64,000 nt of DNA from JAWXCB01 sp034440455 (lineage in GTDB: Bacteria > Bacteroidota > Bacteroidia > Chitinophagales > CAIOSU01): contig JAWXCB010000078.1 of the NCBI GenBank assembly GCA_034440455.1, positions 1 through 64,000 on the forward strand, read 5' to 3'. This document shows, in pieces, positions 1-9,200 of the stretch. The position numbers and the translations under genes are program-made. A model generated the notes under the pieces. The model worked only from the letters and a program-made list of their open reading frames with translations, searched no databases and had not been told where the DNA came from. Numbering within the stretch: position 1 is the first letter of the stretch; every line of letters begins with the position of its first letter.

Positions 1-169
1 TGGCTGCGTTTCAGAATGCAATTCCTGCTTTCCTATTTCGATTTTCAACCAAAATTCATTTTTATAAAAGTATAAAAGGACTTTTTGAGGGACGACTAAC
101 TAAATGCCATTACACACGCGCAAAGGGGACTTTTCTAATTGATAATTCCTAATTCCTAATTTTCACCCC

Positions 170-973
170 ATGTCCTCCCCTATCCTTACCCAAGAACATG
201 CTGCCGCTGACGGCAAGATTTTTCAAATCACGATTAATCGTCCTGAGGTTTACAACTGCATCAATGGCGAAGCTGCTGCTTTGCTGCTTGATGCGTGGAA
301 ACGCTTTCGGGATGATGCAAGCCTTACGGTTGCCTTGCTGCATGGTGCCGGGGAGCACTCGTTTTGCTCGGGCGCTGATTTGAAAGCATTGAACGAACTC
401 ATCAACCTCAACGCTGATAAAGCAGAAAAAGAAAAATACACGCGCGAAGGCACAGGACCGATGGGCGGCACGCGCATCGTGCAAACGAAGCCGGTGATTA
501 CCGTTTCGCAGGGCTATACTTATGCAGGAGGGTTAGAATTGTTTTGCCACGGGCACATCCGCATTGCAGAGGAGCAAGCCACCTTCTCCGTTGCGTGCAG
601 AAGATGGGGCGTGCCGCTTGCTGACGGTGGCACTATTTATCTGCCAAGGCTTGTTGGCAACGCAAGCGCGCTACCCTTAATCATCACGGGGCAAAAGATA
701 ACTGCGCAACGCGCTTATGAACTCGGCTTGGTGTGGGAAATGACGCAGAAAGGCAAAGGCTTGGACCGCGCCTTTGAATATGCCCGCCAAATCTGCGACC
801 AGCCGCGCGATGCCCTCATGGCTGACCTCGCCTCTGCCCTCAACGGTGCACATCTTTCAATGGAGGATGCGCTGCAATTAGAAGCAAGCGGCATCTATAA
901 TGTGGTGCTGGGCGAAAGCATTAAGAAAGGAGTGGAAAGGTTTGTGAAAGGCGATAGAGGGTGGTTTAAGTAA
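170..973 (+). CDS. Enoyl-CoA hydratase/isomerase (crotonase) family protein
   Basis: A 267-aa protein, full length for the crotonase fold, which acts on acyl-CoA thioesters in the cytoplasm. The oxyanion-hole segment HSFCSGADLKAL lies near residues 63-75. The second conserved block (AGGLELFCHG) carries Glu123, at the position of one catalytic Glu of classical hydratases. The motif that normally supplies the second Glu (PEIxLG) reads CRRWGVPLADGGT, so that Glu is replaced. This variant is known among annotated crotonases, and the substrate cannot be read from it. The ATG follows an A/T-rich leader. The 169 bases before it show nothing else I can name. The next gene follows closely on the same strand. 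Hydratase versus isomerase or hydrolase is unresolved. Confidence 0.88.
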   Translation: MSSPILTQEHAAADGKIFQITINRPEVYNCINGEAAALLLDAWKRFRDDASLTVALLHGAGEHSFCSGADLKALNELINLNADKAEKEKYTREGTGPMGGTRIVQTKPVITVSQGYTYAGGLELFCHGHIRIAEEQATFSVACRRWGVPLADGGTIYLPRLVGNASALPLIITGQKITAQRAYELGLVWEMTQKGKGLDRAFEYARQICDQPRDALMADLASALNGAHLSMEDALQLEASGIYNVVLGESIKKGVERFVKGDRGWFK

Positions 974-1051
974 ATGAATTTTTCAATCGCATCACAGCGT
1001 ATCCAAACAAATACTCTGCTGCCTGATTTTTCGTTTCCTTTAAAAAATTTC

Positions 1052-1816
1052 ATGAAACTGCCCCTCTTCCTCTTTGCAGGCTGTTTAACACTATCCTCCT
1101 TTGCGCAGGAATCTGAAAAAACAATTCATGTCTTTGTCGCGCTTTGCGACAATGAATTTCAGGGTATCGTGAAGGTGCCTGCGCAACTTGGCAACGGGAA
1201 AAGTCCGGCTACAAATCTTTACTGGGGCGCACTCTACGGGGTGAAATCTTATTTCAAAAAAGATGCAGACTGGCAATTGGTTCAAACATTCCGCAACCCG
1301 GAAAAGTATATTCTTGAGCGGTGCATTTTTAAGCATCCCTCTGAGGAAATATTTCTTGTTGCGGATGCGTATGATGGCGAGTATATGAACCGCTGTGTGA
1401 ATGATTTTTTAGAATCTGCCGCAGGAGGACAACAAAAACAAATCATGCTGGAAGATGATACAGTCTTTGCAGGAGGAAATGCTGAACTACTTTGCTTTGT
1501 CGGACATAATGGGCTGATGGATTTCTCCCTTGATAAATATCCCGTAAGAAAATCAGATGCCGAGAAGGATGTAATCATCTTAGCCTGTGTAAGCCGGAAT
1601 TATTTCGCGGAGCCACTCAACTCAGCAGGCGCTCATCCGCTGCTATGGACTACAGGGCTGATGTCGCCTGAAGCATACACGCTGGAAGCAGCTATTGCGG
1701 GCTGGATACTCAATGAAACTGCCGAGCAAATCCGAACACGCGCGGCTGAAGCATACAATCAATATCAAAAGTGCGGCATCAAAGGCGCGAGAAACCTTCT
1801 CGTTACAGGGAAGTAA
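1052..1816 (+). CDS. Secreted protein of unknown function, possible clan-CD-like peptidase
   Basis: A 254-aa protein starting at MKLPLFLF, followed by a clear signal peptide ending near SSFAQ. An in-frame ATG at 974 would put 26 residues before the signal, so the start at 1052 is preferred. The mature part contains FVGHNGLMDF (His152) and, 27 residues on, DVIILACVS (Cys179). A hydrophobic strand ending in His-Asn/Gly followed by a strand ending in Ala-Cys is the general layout of clan CD cysteine peptidases such as caspases and gingipains. This is inference from two short motifs only. I do not recognise the family. It lies 78 bases downstream of the crotonase gene and may be co-transcribed with it. 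Confidence 0.7.
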   Translation: MKLPLFLFAGCLTLSSFAQESEKTIHVFVALCDNEFQGIVKVPAQLGNGKSPATNLYWGALYGVKSYFKKDADWQLVQTFRNPEKYILERCIFKHPSEEIFLVADAYDGEYMNRCVNDFLESAAGGQQKQIMLEDDTVFAGGNAELLCFVGHNGLMDFSLDKYPVRKSDAEKDVIILACVSRNYFAEPLNSAGAHPLLWTTGLMSPEAYTLEAAIAGWILNETAEQIRTRAAEAYNQYQKCGIKGARNLLVTGK

Positions 1817-1921
1817 ATGCTTGCGCCTGCCAATCGTCCAATGATTTAATCAGCTAATCTTAAATCTGTTCATTATCGGGAAGGCTGCGGTATTGCCATG
1901 AATTACTTTTAAGAAAAAATT

Positions 1922-2197
1922 ATGGCAAAGCCGGCTGTTAAAAAGATAGACATTGAGAAAATAGCCGACCTCTATCTCACCCGCTTCAAAGGACAGCCCG
2001 ATGCCATGCGGCTCGTGATGAATATGCTTGCTGACAACCTCACCAACATAGACAAGCTGAAAGAACAAATCATCAAACACGAATTCAGCACGTTCATTGC
2101 AAAACCGAAAGCCAACAAGACTTCTATCATTCAGCAGCTTGCGGAAACATACGGGATGAGCAAGAGTAAGGTGGTGGAGATAATTAAGAATGACTAA
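1922..2197 (+). CDS. Small hypothetical protein
   Basis: A 91-aa basic, predicted helical protein that begins MAKPAVKKID after an A-rich leader (aagaaaaaatt before the ATG). The C-terminal third (IIQQLAETYGMSKSKVVEIIKND) looks like the last two helices of a helix-turn-helix, so DNA binding is possible but unproven. There is no signal peptide. It stands alone, 105 bases after the preceding gene, and converges on the HlyD-type gene across an inverted repeat. I do not recognise the family. Confidence 0.6.
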   Translation: MAKPAVKKIDIEKIADLYLTRFKGQPDAMRLVMNMLADNLTNIDKLKEQIIKHEFSTFIAKPKANKTSIIQQLAETYGMSKSKVVEIIKND

Positions 2198-2235
2198 TTA
2201 CCAATTACGAATTAGTAATTAATAATTGGTAATTA
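2195..2235. terminator. AT-rich inverted repeat between convergent genes
   Basis: TAATTACCAATTA at 2195-2207 is the exact reverse complement of TAATTGGTAATTA at 2223-2235, with a 15-base spacer. It lies at the facing 3' ends of the small hypothetical gene and the HlyD-type gene, so a two-way terminator is plausible. There is no long T run, so termination is inferred from position. Confidence 0.45.
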
Positions 2236-2240
2236 AATCA

Positions 2241-3317
2241 TCACTCCTGCACTTTTATTTTAGCATCTTCAGTGATGCCGGAAAGAATTTCGATGTTGAT
2301 GCCATCTGATAAGCCTGTTTCGATTTTTTGCTTTTCAAATTGCTGCTCGCCTTTTTCCACCTCTACGAATTTCTCTTGTTGTTCAAATAAAATATCACGC
2401 TCCTGGATGGCAAGTACGCTGTCACGGCTTTCGAGGATGATGTCGGCATTGGCGCTGTAGCCCGCGCGAATCATCGTGCCTTCAAAACCCACAAGCGCTG
2501 CCTTGATTTCAAACTGAATCGTGCCTTCCTCGTCTATTCCTTTTGGCGAGATATATTCCAGCTTGGCGTTGAACTTCATTTCCTCAATGGCGCCAACGGT
2601 AATTTGCAAATCCATGCCCGTTTTTATTTTGCCCACTTCTGATTCGTCCACCTTGCCTTCAAAAATCAAATCAGTCATATCGGCAACGGAAGCGATAGAT
2701 GTGCCGCTGTTAAATGTATTGCTCTGAATCACCTGCTCGCCTTCCTTCACCGGCACGGCAAGCACCATCCCCGAAATGGTTGACTTCACCAATGTCGTTG
2801 TTTGCGTTTGCTTGTTCGACACGCCTTGCTTAATCAATTGCAGGTTGTTTTCAGCAGCCGACACTTCTTCCTTTGCGCGCTCCATCTCAAACAAATAGGT
2901 GTTGTATTCGGCTTCCGAAATCACTTTTTCATTAAACAGCATTTCGCGCCTTTCTTTTTCCATTGTTGATTCCGTGAGGCGAATCTTTGCCTGATTCACC
3001 CCGCTTTCCGCGTTGCTCAGCGTGACATCATCTGGAATCACTTTAATCTTCGCCACCACTTCGCCCGCCTTTACGATTTGTCCCGCCTCAACAAACAGCT
3101 TTTCGATGATGCCCGAAATCTGCGGCTTCAGTTCCACTTCCTTGCGCGGCTTAATGGAGCCGTTGGCAACTGTTTTGCGCACTATATCCGTGCGGACGGG
3201 CTGCGTGATTTCATACACCACCGGATCTTTATTGCTCTTTTGATAAAGGAAATAGCCCACATAAATAAAGAGCGCGAGAACAGAAACAATACCAAGCGTA
3301 ATAAAGACATTTTTCAT
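2241..3317 (-). CDS. HlyD/RND-type periplasmic adaptor (membrane fusion protein)
   Basis: A 358-aa adaptor of an efflux or secretion pump. It has one N-terminal membrane segment (about residues 5-24), then a lipoyl/biotinyl half-motif with the typical wording GIIEKLFVEAGQIVKAGEVVAKI (split around residue 70-90). A coiled-coil hairpin (about 100-165) follows, then the second lipoyl half (SGMVLAVPVKEGEQV), a beta-barrel domain and a membrane-proximal domain. In this family the protein bridges an inner-membrane pump and an outer-membrane channel. The usual neighbouring ABC or RND permease and TolC-like gene are not here. The start MKNVFITLG is unambiguous. The roughly 280 bases upstream hold only probable regulatory sequence. 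Confidence 0.88.
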   Translation of the reverse strand: MKNVFITLGIVSVLALFIYVGYFLYQKSNKDPVVYEITQPVRTDIVRKTVANGSIKPRKEVELKPQISGIIEKLFVEAGQIVKAGEVVAKIKVIPDDVTLSNAESGVNQAKIRLTESTMEKERREMLFNEKVISEAEYNTYLFEMERAKEEVSAAENNLQLIKQGVSNKQTQTTTLVKSTISGMVLAVPVKEGEQVIQSNTFNSGTSIASVADMTDLIFEGKVDESEVGKIKTGMDLQITVGAIEEMKFNAKLEYISPKGIDEEGTIQFEIKAALVGFEGTMIRAGYSANADIILESRDSVLAIQERDILFEQQEKFVEVEKGEQQFEKQKIETGLSDGINIEILSGITEDAKIKVQE

Positions 3318-3594
3318 ACGTGCAGGTTAAAAACGCAGGCAAGTTATTGGATATTCGGCAATCGTTTGGGGTTTATCGGTGAATAGCCGACAGATGGCAG
3401 AATGTAGTCGTCAGTCAAATGGCGACAAACGACAGATTTGAGAAGTCAGCAGGCGGGGTAGCGTAATTGAATCGCTCCGATTCACTACGGAAATTTACGT
3501 GATCCAAAATGTGAACGAATATGTTAACTTGTTAATAATGAAAACTTTTTTTTCTGCTGCTGGTTTATACATTTGCCATGTAACTTTTCATACT

Positions 3595-3759
3595 ATGAAA
3601 ACAAAACAATCTTCCAAGCCATTAAGAATTACTCTTCCATCAGGACAGGTGTACAATTTCAATATTGCCGCTGGCAAGCCTGAATCTGAAGTGCAATACA
3701 TTTCAGAGCAAATGAAGCAGTGGCTGATGAAAACTTTTGAGCGCTCGCAGAAATCATAA
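3595..3759 (+). CDS. Small hypothetical protein (54 aa)
   Basis: A 54-aa hydrophilic protein starting MKTKQSSKPL, chosen over an upstream ATG because the intervening 32 codons read like non-coding leader. It has a short beta-like segment (RITLPSGQVYNF) and a helical C terminus (VQYISEQMKQWLMKTF). There is no signal peptide and no recognisable domain. It is followed after about 100 bases by another small cytoplasmic protein on the same strand. Function unknown. Confidence 0.5.
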   Translation: MKTKQSSKPLRITLPSGQVYNFNIAAGKPESEVQYISEQMKQWLMKTFERSQKS

Positions 3760-3858
3760 CGCGCAGAAGCGATAAGTATGCCCAACACCTTGTGGATAAT
3801 TCCAATAAGCAATAGAATGTGCTATTTGCTAATTTTTTCACAATTAATATTTTTTGCC

Positions 3859-4215
3859 ATGATAAATACCAAAGAAGAATTAAAAACACGCATAGCGAAT
3901 GTTGAAACATTCGTGCAGGAATGGTTTGCAGAGCATCCTGATGTGCGCGCAGTGTATGCCAAAGAACTGGGTGATTATATGCAGGAGAAGAAAGTGATTA
4001 GCCCGAATGCAAATCCACAAAACGCACTGGTCTATTCGCTGAAGAGAAGTTGGGAGCGGAATGAATTAGCTGCGATAGTGCCTTCCGCCCGTCTTTATGG
4101 CTCCAAGTGGATTTTTGCGCGTACTGAACATGATGAGCCGCTACCAAAGGAAAATTTGCGCATGGCAGCCATGCGCAAGTTCAACCTGAGTGAAGAGGAG
4201 ACCTACTTACGGTGA
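3859..4215 (+). CDS. Hypothetical protein (118 aa)
   Basis: A 118-aa protein from ATG 3859 (MINTKEELKT). The longer reading from 3778 adds 27 hydrophobic, uncharacteristic residues and is less likely. It looks like a compact cytoplasmic helical domain: NVETFVQEWFAEHP, then a region with NALVYSLKRSWERNELA. There are no catalytic motifs I can name. It runs convergently toward the acyl-CoA carboxylase gene, and the 136 bases between hold no evident terminator. Function unknown. Confidence 0.55.
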   Translation: MINTKEELKTRIANVETFVQEWFAEHPDVRAVYAKELGDYMQEKKVISPNANPQNALVYSLKRSWERNELAAIVPSARLYGSKWIFARTEHDEPLPKENLRMAAMRKFNLSEEETYLR

Positions 4216-4351
4216 AAACTTCCGCACAACATCTTCTGGACAGCTCGTCATCAGCTTCGTCTCCCAGAAATCTGAAGGGCTTGTGGCTTTAGTGAACCAC
4301 TCGCTGACACGAATCAGTGGCTGAAGGAAGTCAGAACGCGCCAATCATCTC

Positions 4352-5980
4352 TCACGTTTGCAATACTCCCGGATTAAAGCGCTTTGTTGCAGGGGCGTGG
4401 TTGGCGGCTTCGATGCCGGTGGCAAGTACGTTGCGCGTGGTTTTTGGGTCAATAATTTTATCAACCCACAATCGCGCTGCGGCATAATAAGGCGTGGTGG
4501 TGCGGTTGTAGCGCTCGGTGGTTTCGTCAAGCAGTTTCTTTTTTTCTTCGGCAGTCACCTCTTTGTCTTTGGCAGAGGCAAGTTGTATTTGCAGCAGCGT
4601 ACTGGCTGCCTTCTCGCCTCCCATCACTGCGAGCTTTGCCGTAGGCCACGCAACGATGAGGCGCGGGTCATACGCTTTGCCACACATGGCATAGTTGCCC
4701 GCGCCATAAGAATTTCCCATGATAACGGTGAATTTTGGAACCACTGAATTCGCGACAGCATTCACCAATTTTGCACCATCTTTAATAATGCCGCCATGCT
4801 CGGAGCGTGTGCCCACCATGAAGCCGGTGACGTCTTGCAGAAACACAAGCGGAACATTTTTTTGATTGCAATTCATAATGAAGCGAGCGGCTTTATCAGC
4901 CGAGTCGGAATAAATCACACCGCCAAACTGCATTTCGCCTTTTGCATTCTTCACGATGGCGCGTTGGTTGGCAACGATGCCGACTGCCCATCCTTCAATA
5001 CGCGCATAGCCGCAGAGAATGGTTTTGCCATAGCCTTGCTTGTATTCATTAAATTCTGAATTGTCAACGAGACGCTGGATGACTTCGAGCGTGTTGTAAG
5101 GCTTTTTATTCCCTTCGGGAAAAATGCCATAGAGTTCTGTTTCATCAGCCGCAGGAGGCGCGGACGCGATGCGGTCAAAGCCTGCGGAGGCGGGCTTGCC
5201 GAGCTTGTCAACGATTTTGCGGATGGTATCGAGGCACTCTTTATCGTTCTTGCATTTATAATCCGTAAGCCCCGAGAGTTCGCTTGCGGTAGCTGCGCCA
5301 CCAAGCGTTTCTTTATCAATCTCCTCCCCTATTGCCGCTTTCACCAAATAAGGTCCTGCAAGAAAAATTGAGCCTGTTTTTTCAACGATTAAAATTTCAT
5401 CGCTCATAATCGGCAGATACGCACCGCCCGCCACACAACTGCCCATGATGGCGGCAATCTGCGTGATGCCCATTGACGACATCACCGCGTTGTTGCGGAA
5501 AATACGCCCGAAGTGTTCCTTGTCAGGAAAGATTTCATCTTGCATGGGAAGGTAAACGCCCGCGCTGTCAACGAGGTAGATGATAGGCAGGTGATTCTCC
5601 ATCGAGATTTCCTGCGCGCGCAAATTCTTTTTCGCTGCAATGGGAAACCACGCGCCCGCCTTCACGGTGGCATCGTTTGCAACGACCACGCACATCCTGC
5701 CCGATACATGCCCGATGCCCGCCACCACGCCACCCGCAGGACATCCACCCTGCTCTTCATACATCTCATGCCCGCAGAATTCACCAAACTCAAGAAACGG
5801 TTTGTCTTTATCAAGCAAATGATCTACGCGCTCGCGCGCTGTCAGTTTATGCTGGTCATGCTGCTTCTGGATATTCTTCTTTCCGCCACCGAGATAAATC
5901 GCGCTGAGTTTTTTATTCATGCTTGACACCATCAGCTTCATGGCATCATCATTCTTATTATATTCGAGCGTATGTTTCAT
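4352..5980 (-). CDS. Acyl-CoA carboxylase beta subunit (carboxyltransferase), methylcrotonyl-type
   Basis: A 542-aa carboxyltransferase subunit starting MKHTLEYNKN. An upstream in-frame ATG at 6016 is less likely because it adds a short Lys/Arg stretch. Both crotonase-like halves of the family are present. The N half has GGCPAGGVVAGIG and SAGVYLPMQDEIFPDKEHFG. The C half has QDVTGFMVGTRSEHGGIIKDGAK and VIMGNSYGAGNYAMCGKAYDP, which are spread over about 360-460. The LPMQDEIFPDKEHFGRIF stretch resembles 3-methylcrotonyl-CoA carboxylase beta more than propionyl-CoA carboxylase. In the family it transfers a carboxyl from carboxybiotin to an acyl-CoA, with a biotin-carrying alpha subunit. No alpha subunit is nearby, so substrate assignment stays tentative. 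Confidence 0.9.
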   Translation of the reverse strand: MKHTLEYNKNDDAMKLMVSSMNKKLSAIYLGGGKKNIQKQHDQHKLTARERVDHLLDKDKPFLEFGEFCGHEMYEEQGGCPAGGVVAGIGHVSGRMCVVVANDATVKAGAWFPIAAKKNLRAQEISMENHLPIIYLVDSAGVYLPMQDEIFPDKEHFGRIFRNNAVMSSMGITQIAAIMGSCVAGGAYLPIMSDEILIVEKTGSIFLAGPYLVKAAIGEEIDKETLGGAATASELSGLTDYKCKNDKECLDTIRKIVDKLGKPASAGFDRIASAPPAADETELYGIFPEGNKKPYNTLEVIQRLVDNSEFNEYKQGYGKTILCGYARIEGWAVGIVANQRAIVKNAKGEMQFGGVIYSDSADKAARFIMNCNQKNVPLVFLQDVTGFMVGTRSEHGGIIKDGAKLVNAVANSVVPKFTVIMGNSYGAGNYAMCGKAYDPRLIVAWPTAKLAVMGGEKAASTLLQIQLASAKDKEVTAEEKKKLLDETTERYNRTTTPYYAAARLWVDKIIDPKTTRNVLATGIEAANHAPATKRFNPGVLQT

Positions 5981-6236
5981 GCTTCTCTTTCTTTCATTTG
6001 ATAGGGGCACAAACATAAAAAGAAATCAGCCAATGAGAGGCTGTTTAAGGTTTGCAGTTTACAGTTTTCGGTAAATGACCGCATCGGCTGTTTCATAATT
6101 CTCAATTTCTAATTCGTAATTCTTTTTCCAAACTTATTAAGAAGCCATTAATCTTATCCACATTTTTCTTTAGTTTCTACCAATTTCGTGTGCATCATTT
6201 TGCATTTTGTCAAATTGCCATACCTAAATATTTTCT

Positions 6237-9200
6237 ATGTTCTTAAAGAGATTCTTGCAAATAATCCTTGTTTCTGTATTCTGCACCACAAATTTTTATT
6301 CTTTTGCCCAAACACCGGCAGCAAATCCAAATCTTTCTCCCACCTGCCCGATGAATATTATTTTCATCATGGATGAATCAGGCTCTATCGCAGGATTTGG
6401 CAGCGGCACAACAAATATTACTGCGTCAGTACGCAACGCTGCATCAGGCGTGCTTAATTCGCTGGTAGGCACAAACGCGCGCGTAGCCATTGTTGAATTC
6501 AACACGCGGGCGCGCAGGGCTTTGGTGAATGGCAGCACCGCCTACCAAACAATTGATGCGAGCTCTGTCGCGCATTTTCTCAATTACATCAACGACAACA
6601 ACACCAGCCCCGAAGACACGCACTATGACCCTGAAGATTATCTGGGCAACACACAAAATGCTTTTACCAACTGGGAGGATGCGCTGGAAAAAGCAAAGGC
6701 GATTAATACTGCCGAAGGTGTTGCGCAATTGATTCTTTTTTTTACAGATGGCGTTCCCACTGCTTACAACAATTCAAGCGGAGGCGTATCGCAAGGCTCT
6801 ACTGCTGCAATCAAAACAACATCGCTCAATGAAGCGATAGGAGCAGCTAATCTCGTGAAGGGACAAGGCTCGCACATTTTTGTAGTGGGGGTTCCCAATC
6901 CGATTCTTCCTGAAGCAAATGTAAAGGGCATCTCAGGCGCTGACCGCTATCCCGATTTGCAAGCTAATTTCAATTTAGGCGATTACAGCATTTCTTCTTC
7001 GCAAACCTTGCAAAATGATTTAACGAGAATCGGGCAGTTGATTTGTCGCTCAGACTTGCGCCTTGCAAAAAGCATCAACGCGCAAACAACCTGCGCAGGC
7101 AGCAACGTAACCTTCACGCTCACGCTCACCAATGACGGAGCATTGAACGCAACGGGAGTTGTAGTAAAAGATTTTCTGCCAAATGGATACTCCTACACGA
7201 GCAATAATGGCGGGGCTTCCTATGCAGCAGGAACAATTACATGGAATGCCAGCAGCATCAATTATTTGCAAATTAAAACATTGCAAATCAACGCAACGGT
7301 GAATGCTTCGGGTGATTACAAGAATGTTGCAGAGGTTACAGCAAGCGACCAGACTGATGGCGACTCTTCACCCAACAACGGTGTGACAACGGAAGATGAT
7401 TATGCTTCTGTTACCCTCACTTCTTTTTTGAACTGTGATGACGGAAATCCCTGCACGGAGGATGGATGTGCAAACGGCATCTGCACGTATTCAGGCGGAA
7501 ACTGCAATGACAATAACCCCTGCACAGAGGATGCCTGCATCAACGGAGAATGCGTGAACACTCCAAAAGTGTGCGATGATAACAATGCCTGCACAAATAA
7601 TTCTTGCGTAAATGGCAATTGCATCTATCCTCCCATTAATTGCAGCGATGGCGATAACTGCACGGTTGATGCCTGCGCGAACGGGGTTTGTTCGCATACA
7701 CCGTTTTCCTGCGATGATAGCAATCCCTGCACCATTGATATCTGCGCGGGAGTCGGTTGCCGCTCTGTCGCTATCAATTGCAATGATAGGAATGCCTGTA
7801 CAATTGATGTGTGCGTGAACGGCATCTGTCAGAACACGCTTATCAATTGTGATGATGCCGACTTCTGCACCACGGATGGCTGCTTTAGCGGAGGTTGTTT
7901 TCATAATCCGATTCCGGGATGCGCGAATCCCTGCGATACCGCAAACTGTTTTGATGGCGATTCCTGCACAATAGACCTTTGCGTAAATGGAACTTGTTTT
8001 TATACCCCGCTTGATTGTAATGACAATAATCAAAATACGATTGATGAGTGTTATCAGGGACAATGCATTCATATCTGCAATGACAATAATCCCTGTACCA
8101 TTGATACTATCATCAACGGTGTTTGCACCACCATACCTTTGTGCAACGACAATAATTCCTGCACTGCTGATGCATGTGTAAATGGAGTTTGTTCAAACAT
8201 TCCCATTGATTGCGATGATGGCATAGCAGGCACTGTTGATGCCTGCGAAAACGGAACATGCACACATACGTGTGATGACCAGAACCCCTGCACAGGAGAT
8301 GTTTTAGACAACGAAACGTGCGTATTCACTTTAAATATCTGCAACGATAATAACCCCTGCACGGTGGATGCCTGCATGAACGGTATTTGCTCCAACACTC
8401 CGATTATTTGCGATGACGGCAACCCGAACACAACAGACATTTGTGTGGATGGCATTTGCGTGAACACGCCTGTTGATTGCAGCGACAATGACGCTTGCAC
8501 GGTGGATGCATTGGTAAGCGGCAATTGCATTCACACACCACTCAATTGCGATGATGCGGATTTCTGCACTACGGATGCCTGCGTTTCCGGTAATTGTGTT
8601 CATACGCCAAATCCCTGCACAGATGCGGATTTATGTACAACGGATGGCTGCGTAAATGGCAGTTGCACACACGAGCAAATTAACTGTGATGATAATGACC
8701 CCGTAACAATTGACGCATGTGTGAACGGTGTATGTATTCACACGCCTTTGGTTTGCGGAGATGATACGTTGAAAATTATTTTCGTGATGGATGAATCCGG
8801 CTCTATCGTTGGTTCGGGAGCGGGCACTACAAATATCAGCGCACAGGTGCGCAGCGCTGCTGCCGGAATTTTAAATGCGCTTTCAGAAACGGGAGCGCAT
8901 GTTGCCATCGTTGAATTCAGTACTACTGCGCGCAGAGCTGCCGTTGGAGGTTCTACTTCTTTCCAGCCGGTGAACGCTCAATCTATCAACTATTTTCTTG
9001 ATTACATCTATGATGTCAACTCAACGCCTGACATCAATCATTATGACCCGGAAGACTATCTCACCACGCAAAGCAACACATTCACGAATTGGGAAGATGC
9101 GTTGCAAGAAGTTCAGGTTGTTAACTCAGCGGAAGGTCCAGCGCCTCTCGTGTTGTTTTTCACCGATGGTTTGCCTACTGCCTACAACACAGGAAGCGGA

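Noticed and set aside
170..5980. A leucine-degradation operon linking the crotonase and the methylcrotonyl-type carboxylase
   Set aside because: The two genes are 3.4 kb apart on opposite strands with unrelated genes between; no biotin-carrier subunit or acyl-CoA dehydrogenase is present.
7491..8603. Long minus-strand open frames opposite the Cys-rich array
   Set aside because: They arise from the 69-base repeat on the other strand, have repetitive and biased composition, and match no family. The plus strand reading explains the region fully.
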